A program made the translations under genes and the position numbers. From Atherix ibis (taxonomy: Eukaryota > Arthropoda > Insecta > Diptera > Athericidae): a stretch of DNA of 64,000 bases. Position 1 is the stretch's first letter; the number at the start of each line of letters is the position of its first letter. Location: assembly GCA_958298945.1 (NCBI GenBank), contig OY282608.1, positions 19,693,933 through 19,757,932 of the forward strand. Reading direction: 5' to 3'. The notes under the pieces are model-generated. The model was not told the origin of the DNA. It saw only the letters and a program-made list of their open reading frames with translations, and made no database searches. Below are positions 55,791 through 64,000 of the stretch, piece by piece.

Positions 55791-57685
55791 CAAACCAACA
55801 AACCAAGGAACCAACAAACCAACAAACAAACAAACCAACAAACCAACAAACAAATAAACCAACAAACCAACAAACCAACAAACCACCAAACCAACAAACC
55901 AACAAACCAACAAACCAATAAGCCAACAAACCAACAAGCCAACAAGCCAACAAACCAACAAACCAACAAACAAATAAACCAACAAACCAACAAACCAACA
56001 AACCAACAAACCAACAAACCATAAAACCAACAAACACAAGCCAACAAACAAACAAGCCAACAAACGAACAAACCAACAAACCAACAAACGAACAAACCAA
56101 CAAACCAACAAACGAACAAACCAACAAACCAACAAACCAACAAACCAACAAGCCAACAAGCCAACAAACCAACAAACCAACAAACCAACAAACCAACAAA
56201 CGAACAAACCAACAAACCAACAAGTCAACAAGCCAACAAACCGACAAACCAACAAACCATTCAAAACAACAAACCAACAAAATAACAAGCCAACAAGCCA
56301 ACAAACCAACAAACTAACAAACGAACTAACCAACAAACCAACAAGCCAACAAGCCAACATACCAACAAACCAACAAACAAAGTAGCCAACAAGCCAACAA
56401 ACCAACAAGCCAACAAACCAACAAACCAACAAGCCAACAAACCAACAAACCAACAAACCAACAAACCAAGAAGCCAACCAGCCAACAAACCAACAAACCA
56501 ACAAGCCAACAAACCAACAAACCAACAAACCAACATGCCAACAAATCAACAAACTAAGTAACCAACAAGCCAACAAACCAACAAACCAACAAGCCAACAA
56601 GCCAACAAACAAATAAACCAACAAACCAACAAACCAACAAACCAACAAACCGACAAACCAAAAAACCAACAAACCAACAAGACAACAAGCCAACAAACCA
56701 ACAAACTAACAAACCAACAAATGAAATAACCAACAAACCAACAAGCCAACAAGCCAACAAACCAACAAACCAACAAACTAAGTAACCAACAAGCCAACAA
56801 ACCAACAAAATAACAAGCCAACAAGCCAACAAACCAACAAACCAACAAGCCAACAAACCAACAAACCAACAAACCAAAAAACCAACAAACCAACAAACCA
56901 ACAAACCAACAAACCAACAAACCAACAAACCAACAAACCAACAAACCAACAAACCAACAAGCCAACAAGCCAACAAACCAACAAATCAACAAACCAACAA
57001 GCCAACAAACTAACAATCCAACAAACCAACAAACCAACAAACCAAGTAACCAAAAAGCCAACAAACTAACAAACCAACAAGCCAACAAGCCAACAAACGA
57101 ACAAACCAACAAAGCAACAAGCCAACAAGCTAACAAACGAACAAACCAACAAGCCAACAAACCAACAATCCAACAAGCCAACAAGCCAACAAACCAACAA
57201 ACCAACAAGCCAACAAACCAACAAACCATCAAGCCAACAAACCAACAAACCAACAAACCAACAAACCAACAAGCCAACAAGCTAACAAACCAACAAACCA
57301 ACAAGCCAACAAGCCAACAAGCCAACAAACCAACAAATCAACAAACCAACAAGCCAACAAACCAACAAGCCAACAAACCAACAAACCAACAAACCAAGTA
57401 ACCAAAAAGCCAACAAACTAACAAACCAACAAGCCAACAAGCCAACAAACGAACAAACCAACAAAGCAACAAGCCAACAAGCTAACAAACGAACAAACCA
57501 ACAAGCCAACAAACCATCAATCCAACAAGCCAACAAGCCAACAAACCAACAAACCAACAAGCCAACAAACCAACAAACCATCAAGCCAACAAACCAACAA
57601 ACCAACAAACCAAAAAACCAACAAGCCAACAAGCTAACAAACCAACAAACCAACAAGCCAACAAACCAACAAACCAACAAAACAA
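55759..57685. repeat. T unit, copy 3, with internal deletion of about 0.88 kb
   Basis: A 1927-bp unit. After the first 70 bp (CCAAGGAACC, GG at 55,807) it jumps to sequence equivalent to about 53.9 kb of T2 and then follows T2 at offset 1919-1927 bp. Compared with the 2806-bp T2 it lacks 879 bp, the part holding the CCAATTAACC units. It keeps CCATAAAACC at 56,019 and CCATTCAAAAC near 56,257. Confidence 0.8.
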
Positions 57686-60155
57686 CATGCCAACAAACTA
57701 ACAAATCAACAAATCAACAAACCAACAAACCAAGGAACCAACAAACCAACAAACCAACAAACCAAAAAACCAATTAACCAGCAAACCAATAAACGAACAA
57801 ACTAACAAACCAACAAACCAACAAACCAACAAACCTACAAACCAACAAACAAATAAACCAACAAACCAACAAACCAACAAACAAATAAACCAACAAACCA
57901 AAAAACCAACAAACCAACAAACCATCAAACGAACAAACCAACAAACCAACAAACCAACAAACCAACAAACCAAAAAACCAACAAACCAACACACCAACAA
58001 GCCAACAAACCAACAAACCAATTAACCAACAAATCAATAAACGAACAAACCAACAAACCAACAAACCAACAAACCAACAAACCAACAAACCAACAAACTT
58101 ACAAACCAACAAACCAACAAACAAATAAACCAACAAATTAACAAACCAACAAACAACTAAACCAACAAACCAACAAACCAACAAACCAACAAACCAACAA
58201 ACCAATTAACCAACAAACCAACAAACGAACAAACCAACAAATCAGCAAACCAACAAACCAACAAACCAACAAACCTACAAACCAACAAACAATTAAACCA
58301 ACAAACCAACAAACCAACAAACCAACAAACCAACAAACAAATAAACCAAGAAACCAACAAACCAAAAACCAAAAAACCAACAAACCAACAAACCAACAAA
58401 CCAACAAACCAACAAACCAACAAACCAACAAACCAAAAAACCAACAAACCAACAAACCAACAAACCAACAAACCAACAAACCAACAAACCAACAAACCAA
58501 CAAACCAACAAACCAACAAACCAACAAACCAACAAACCAACAAACCAACAAACCAACAAACCACCAAACCAACAAACCAACAAACCAACAAACCAACAAA
58601 CCAACAAACCAACAAGCCAACAAACCAACAAGCCAACAAACCAACAAACCAACAAACCAACAAACCAACAAACAAATAAACCAACAAACCAACAAACCAA
58701 CAAACCACCAAACCAACAAACCAACAAACCAACAAACCAACAAACCAATAAGCCAACAAACCAACAAGCCAACAAGCCAACAAACAAACAAACCAACAAA
58801 CAAATAAACCAACAAACCAACAAACCAACAAACCAACAAACCAACAAACCATAAAACCAACAAACACAAGCCAACAAACAAACAAGCCAACAAACGAACA
58901 AACCAACAAACCAACAAACGAACAAACCAACAAACCAACAAACCAACAAACCAACAAACCAACAAACCAACAAGCCAACAAGCCAACAAACCAACAAACC
59001 AACAAACCAACAAACCAACAAACGAACAAACCAACAAACCAACAAGTCAACAAGCCAACAAACCGACAAACCAACAAACCATTCAAAACAACAAACCAAC
59101 AAAATAACAAGCCAACAAGCCAACAAACCAACAAACTAACAAACGAACTAACCAACAAACCAACAAGCCAACAAGCCAACATACCAACAAACCAACAAAC
59201 AAAGTAGCCAACAAGCCAACAAACCAACAAGCCAACAAACCAACAAACCAACAAGCCAACAAACCAACAAACCAACAAACCAACAAACCAAGAAGCCAAC
59301 CAGCCAACAAACCAACAAACCAACAAGCCAACAAACCAACAAACCAACAAACCAACATGCCAACAAACCAACAAACTAAGTAACCAACAAGCCAACAAAC
59401 CAACAAACCAACAAGCCAACAAGCCAACAAACAAATAAACCAACAAACCAACAAACCAACAAACCAACAAACCGACAAACCAAAAAACCAACAAACCAAC
59501 AAGCCAACAAGCCAACAAACCAACAAACTAACAAACCAACAAACGAAATAACCAACAAACCAACAAGCCAACAAGCCAACAAACCAACAAACCAACAAAC
59601 TAAGTAACCAACAAGCCAACAAACCAACAAAATAACAAGCCAACAAGCCAACAAACCAACAAACCAACAAGCCAACAAACCAACAAACCAACAAACCAAA
59701 AAACCAACAAACCAACAAACCAACAAACCAACAAACCAACAAACCAACAAACCAACAAACCAACAAACCAACAAACCAACAAGCCAACAAGCCAACAAAC
59801 CAACAAATCAACAAACCAACAAGCCAACAAACTAACAATCCAACAAACCAACAAACCAACAAACCAAGTAACCAAAAAGCCAACAAACTAACAAACCAAC
59901 AAGCCAACAAGCCAACAAACGAACAAACCAACAAAGCAACAAGCCAACAAGCTAACAAACGAACAAACCAACAAGCCAACAAACCAACAATCCAACAAGC
60001 CAACAAGCCAACAAACCAACAAACCAACAAGCCAACAAACCAACAAACCATCAAGCCAACAAACCAACAAACCAACAAACCAACAAACCAACAAGCCAAC
60101 AAGCTAACAAACCAACAAATTAACAAGCCAACAAACCAACAAACCAACAAAACAA
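57686..60155. repeat. T unit, copy 4
   Basis: A 2470-bp unit between CATG at 57,686 and 60,156. It retains the segment missing from T3 and aligns to T2 at offset 4733 bp on the left. It aligns to T3 at offset 2822-2830 bp on the right (CCATAAAACC at 58,849). It lacks the 352-bp doubling seen at the ends of T2 and T3. Confidence 0.8.
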
Positions 60156-61930
60156 CATGCCAACAAACTAACAAATCAACAAATCAACAAACCAACAAAC
60201 CAAGGAACCAACAAACCAACAAACCAACAAACCAAAAAACCAATTAACCAGCAAACCAATAAACGAACAAACTAACAAACCAACAAACCAACAAACCAAC
60301 AAACCTACAAACCAACAAACAAATAAACCAACAAACCAACAAACCAACAAACAAATAAATCAACAAACCAACAAACCAACAAACCAACAAACCAACAAAC
60401 CAACAAACCAACAAACCAACAAACCAACAAACCAACAAACCAATTAACCAACAAACCAACAAACGAACAAACCAACAAACCAACAAGCCAACAAACGAAC
60501 AAACCAACAAGCCAACAAACCAACAAACCAACAAACCAACAAACCAACAATCCAACAAACCAACAAACCAACAAGCCAACAAGCCAAGAAACCAACAAAC
60601 TAACAAACCAACAAACAAACAAACCAACAAACCAACAAGCCAACAAACCAACATACCAACAAACTAAATAGCCAACAAGCTAACAAACCAACAAGCCAAC
60701 AAACCAACAAACCAACAAACCAACAAACCAACAAACCAACAAACCAACAAATCAACAAGCCAACCAGCCAACAAACCAACAAACCAACAAGCCAACAAAC
60801 CAACAAATGAACAAACCAACATGCCAACAAACCAACAAACTAAGTAACCAACAAGCCAACAAACCAACAAACCAACAAGCCAACAAGCCAACAAACCAAC
60901 AAACCAACAAGCGAACAAACCAACAAACCAACAAACCAACAAGCCAACAAACCAACAAACAATTAAACCAACAAACCAACAAACCAACAAACTAACAAAC
61001 CAACAAACCAAAAAACCAACAAACCAACAAGCCAACAAGCCAACAAGCCAACAAACCAACAAACTAACAAACCAACAAACGAACTAACCAACAAACCAAC
61101 AAGCCAACAAGCCAACAAACCAACAAACTAAGTAACCAACAAGCCAACAAACCAACAAAATAACAAGCCAACATGCCAACAAACCAACAAACCAACAAGC
61201 CAACAAACCAACAAACCAACAAACCAACAAACCAACAAACCAATAAACCAACAAACCAACAAACCGACAAGCCAACAAGCCAACAAACCAACAAACCAAC
61301 AAACCAACAAGCCAACAAACTAACAAACCAACAAGCCAACAAGCCAACAAACCAACAAACCAAGAAAGCAACAAGCCGACAAGCTAACAAACGAACAAAC
61401 CAACAAGCCAACAAACCAACAAACCAACAAGCCAACAAGCCAGCAAACCAACAAACCAACAAACCAACTAGCCAACAAACCAACAAACCAACAAGCCAAC
61501 AAACCAACAAACCAACAAACCAACAAACCAACAAGCTAACAAGCTAACAAACAAACAAACCAACAAGCCAACAAACTAACAAACCAACAAACCAACATGC
61601 CAACAAACTAACAAATCAACAAATCAACAAACCAAGAAACCAACAAACCAAGAAACCAACAAACCAACAAACCAACAAACCAAAAAACCAACAAACCTAT
61701 AAACCATCAAACGAACAAACTAACAAACCAACAAACCAACAAACCAACAAACCAAAAAACCAACAAACCAACAAACCAACAAGCCAACAAACCAACAAAC
61801 CAACAAACCAATTAACCAACAAACCAATAAACGAACAAACCAACAAACCAAAAAACCAACAAACCAACAAACCAACAAACCTACAAACCAACAAACCAAC
61901 AAACAAATAAACCAACAAAACAACAAACCA
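60156..61930. repeat. Q-like domain, second occurrence
   Basis: Begins with CCAAGGAACC (GG at 60,204). It carries ACAATTAAACC at 60,959, a Q marker, and CCTATAAACC at 61,696, which is otherwise seen only at 36,469 and 38,224. The order of CATG anchor, CTAAGTAACC and CAATTAAACC phrases matches 32.5-38.2 kb. It passes into R-like sequence near 61,930. Confidence 0.75.
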
Positions 61931-64000
61931 ATTAACCAACAAACCAACAAACCAACAAGCCAACAAGCCAACAAACCAACAAACCTAAAACCAACAAACC
62001 AACAAACCAACAAGCCAACAAGCCAACAAACCAACAAACCAACAAACCAACAAATCAACAAACCATTCAAAACAACAAACCAACAAACCAACAAACCAAC
62101 AAACCAATTAACCAACAAACCAACAAACGAACAAACCAACAAACCAACAAACCAACAAACCAACAAACCAACAAACCTACAAACCAACAAACCAACAAAC
62201 AAATAAACTAACAAACCAACAAACCAACAAACCAACAAACAAATAAACCAAGAAACCAACAAACCAAAAACCAAAAAACCAACAAACCAACAAACCAACA
62301 AACCAACAAACCAACAAACCAGCAAACCAAAAAACCAACAAACCAACAAACCAACAAACCAACAAACCAACAAACCAACAAACCAACAAACCAACAAACC
62401 ACCGACCAACAAACCAACAAACCAACAAACCAACAAACCAACAAACCAACAAGCCAACAAACCAACAAACCAACAAACCAACAAACCAACAAACCAACAA
62501 ACAAATAAACCAACAAATCAACAAACCACCAAACCAACAAACCAACAAACCAACAAACAAACAAGCCAACAAACGAACAAACCAACAAACCAACAAACGA
62601 ACAAACCAACAAACCAACAAACCAACAAACCAACAAGCCAACAAGCCAACAAACCAACAAATTAACAAACCAACAAACCAACAAACGAACAAACCAACAA
62701 ACCTACAAGTCAACAAGCCAACAAACCAACAAACCAACAAACCAACAAACCAACAAACTATTCAAAACAACAAACCAACAAACCAACAAACAAACAAACA
62801 AACAAACCAATAAACCAACAAGCCAAAAAGCCAACAAACCAACTAGCCAACAAACCAACAAGCCAACAAGCCAACAAACCAACAAACCAACAAAGCAACA
62901 AACGAACAAAACAACAACAAACAAACAAACAAACCAACAAACCAACAAACCAACAACCAACAAGCCAACAAACCAACAAACCAACAAACCAACAAACCAA
63001 CAAACCAACAAACCAACAAACCAACAAGCCAACAAGCCAACAAACCAACAAACCTAAAACCAACAAACCAACAAACCAACAAGCCAACAAGCCAACAAAC
63101 CAACAAACCAACAAACCAACAAACAAATAAACCAACAAACCAACAAAACATCAAACCACCACCCCAACAAACCAACAAACCAACAAACCAACAAACCAAC
63201 AAACCAACAAACCAACAAACCAACAAACCAACAAACCAACAAACCAACAAACCAACATACCAACAAACCAACAAACCAAAAAACCAACAAACCAACAAAC
63301 CAAAACACCAACAAACCAACAAACCAACAAGCCAACAAGCCAACAAACCAACAAACCAACAAACCAACAAACCAACAAACCAAGTAACCAACGAACCAAC
63401 AAATAAACAAACCAACAAACAAACAAACCAACAAACGAAAAACCAACAAACGAACAAACCAACAAACCAACAAACCAACAAACCAACAAACCAACAAGCC
63501 AACAAGCCAACAAACCAACAAGCCAACAAACGATCAAACCAACAAACCAACAAACGAACAAACCAACAAACCAACAAACCAACAAGCCAATAAGACAACA
63601 AACCAACAAACCAACAAACCAACAAACCAACCAAACCAACAAGCCAACAAGCCAAGAAACCAACAAACCAACAAGCCAACAAACCAACAAACCAACAAAC
63701 CAACATGCCAACAAACCAACAAATCAACAAATCAACAAACCAACAAACCAAGAAACCAACAAACCAAGAAACCAACAAACCAACAAACGAAGAAACCAAC
63801 AAACCAACAAACCAACAAGCCAATAAGCCAACAAACCAACAAACCAACAAACCAACAAACCAACCAAACCAACAAGCCAACAAGCCAACAAACCAACAAA
63901 CCAACAAGCCAACAAACCAACAAACCAACAAACCAACATGCCAACAAACCAACAAATCAACAAGCCAACAAACCAACAAACCAAAAAACCAACAAACCAA
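61931..64000. repeat. R-like domain, second occurrence, runs off the end
   Basis: Carries all R markers in order: CCATTCAAAAC near 62,063, CCACCGACC at 62,399, CTATTCAAAAC near 62,759 (one substitution), CCACCACCCC near 63,156 and CATG anchors at 63,704 and 63,937. Offsets to the R copy at 42-44 kb are about 20.1-20.4 kb. The array clearly continues beyond base 64,000. Confidence 0.78.

Larger units (their letters stand above)
1..64000. repeat. 8-bp satellite array, consensus CCAACAAA / TTTGTTGG
   Basis: The whole window is a tandem array of CCAACAAA. Most units are the consensus or CCAACAAG; most of the rest differ by one or two bases (CCAAAAAA, CCAATAAA, CTAACAAA, CGAACAAA, TCAACAAA, CCATCAAA, CCACCAAA, CCGACAAA, CAAACAAA, CCAAGTAA). 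Units not 8 bp long are rare and scattered. The consensus implies 5 A and 3 C per unit, so the + strand is about 62% A and 37% C with very little G or T. I found no break by unique sequence on either strand, so no stretch holds a gene. The consensus has no stop codon in any frame, which explains the many long spurious frames. Diverged units arranged in recurring strings indicate an old, HOR-structured eukaryotic satellite rather than a fresh microsatellite. Assembly expansion or collapse cannot be judged from sequence alone. Confidence 0.98.

Noticed and set aside
1..64000. Hundreds of long open frames on the minus strand and shorter ones on the plus strand as protein-coding genes.
   Set aside because: All encode the same octamer-derived peptide in every frame. 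Starts and stops fall only at chance variant units. There is no codon bias, conserved domain or start context, and frames overlap in several registers at once.
1..64000. Telomeric repeat array (the minus strand TTTGTTGG is T/G-rich like telomere G-strands).
   Set aside because: The unit matches no telomere repeat I know, has at most two consecutive G, is heavily diverged and is organised in HORs. Telomerase-made arrays are more uniform. A subtelomeric location remains possible.
1..64000. CRISPR array (short repeats separated by variable spacers).
   Set aside because: There are no spacers; the repeat is contiguous, 8 bp long and has no associated cas genes.
540..64000. AATAAA polyadenylation signals on the + strand, from the CAAATAAACC variant.
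   Set aside because: The hexamer arises from a common unit variant, recurs throughout and has no upstream gene or downstream element.
1..64000. Promoters, ribosome binding sites, tRNA or rRNA genes, riboswitches, terminators.
   Set aside because: No sequence departs far enough from the octamer to form such elements. With almost no G or T on the + strand, stable hairpins are not possible.
1..64000. Whole window as an assembly or sequencing artefact.
   Set aside because: Rare variants, sharp junctions, nested duplications with different divergence and off-register units look like biological history. Copy number and the largest duplications could still be mis-assembled, and only spanning reads can settle that.
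1..64000. Triplex-forming (H-DNA) tract.
   Set aside because: The strands are A/C and G/T, not purine/pyrimidine, so mirror-repeat triplexes are not expected.

Overview
The whole 64 kb window is one uninterrupted short-unit satellite. Every stretch I read is built from the 8-bp unit CCAACAAA (TTTGTTGG on the other strand) and its one-substitution variants. I see no unique sequence, no credible gene, no RNA gene and no recognisable transposon, CRISPR array or origin. The + strand is almost pure A and C; G and T enter only through variants such as CCAACAAG, CCAAGTAA, CAAATAAA, CGAACAAA and CTAACAAA. A simple-sequence array this long, diverged and layered into higher-order repeats (HORs) is typical of eukaryotic heterochromatin (pericentromere, subtelomere or a sex/B chromosome). 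I cannot identify the organism. Nothing here suggests a bacterium, plasmid or virus.

The hundreds of long open frames are a by-product. The octamer has no stop codon in any of its six frames, and 8 is not a multiple of 3, so each strand reads one peptide in all three frames: FVGLLVCW on the minus strand and PTNQQTNK on the plus strand. Frames end only where a variant unit happens to create a stop. None is called as a gene.

The real content is nested. (1) The octamer. (2) 'Phrases': fixed strings of variant units, most notably an anchor containing CATG. (3) HOR units of about 0.2-0.9 kb, for example 581 bp, 616 bp and 622 bp. (4) Tandem units of about 2-3 kb (families P, R, S, T). (5) An 8.2-kb duplication, 6.4-14.65 kb copied at 14.65-22.9 kb. 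(6) A repeated family order at roughly 23-28 kb.

Layout, boundaries approximate: 0-6.4 kb irregular left domain; 6.4-9.75 kb block A; 10.4-12.1 kb three 581-bp units; 12.1-14.65 kb P1; 14.65-18.0 kb block A copy; 18.6-20.3 kb 581-bp triplet copy; 20.3-30.6 kb P2 to P5, then a P fragment to 31.0 kb; 31.0-38.1 kb Q; 38.1-45.2 kb R; 45.2-50.4 kb S1 and S2 (akin to the 581-bp region); 50.4-60.2 kb T1 to T4 (akin to P); 60.2-61.9 kb Q-like; 61.9-64.0 kb R-like, running off the end. The order 581-type, P-type, Q, R therefore appears twice. This fits amplification by unequal crossing-over or replication slippage acting at several scales.

All offsets were obtained by matching rare variant units by eye. 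Percent identities and a formal repeat decomposition were not computed.
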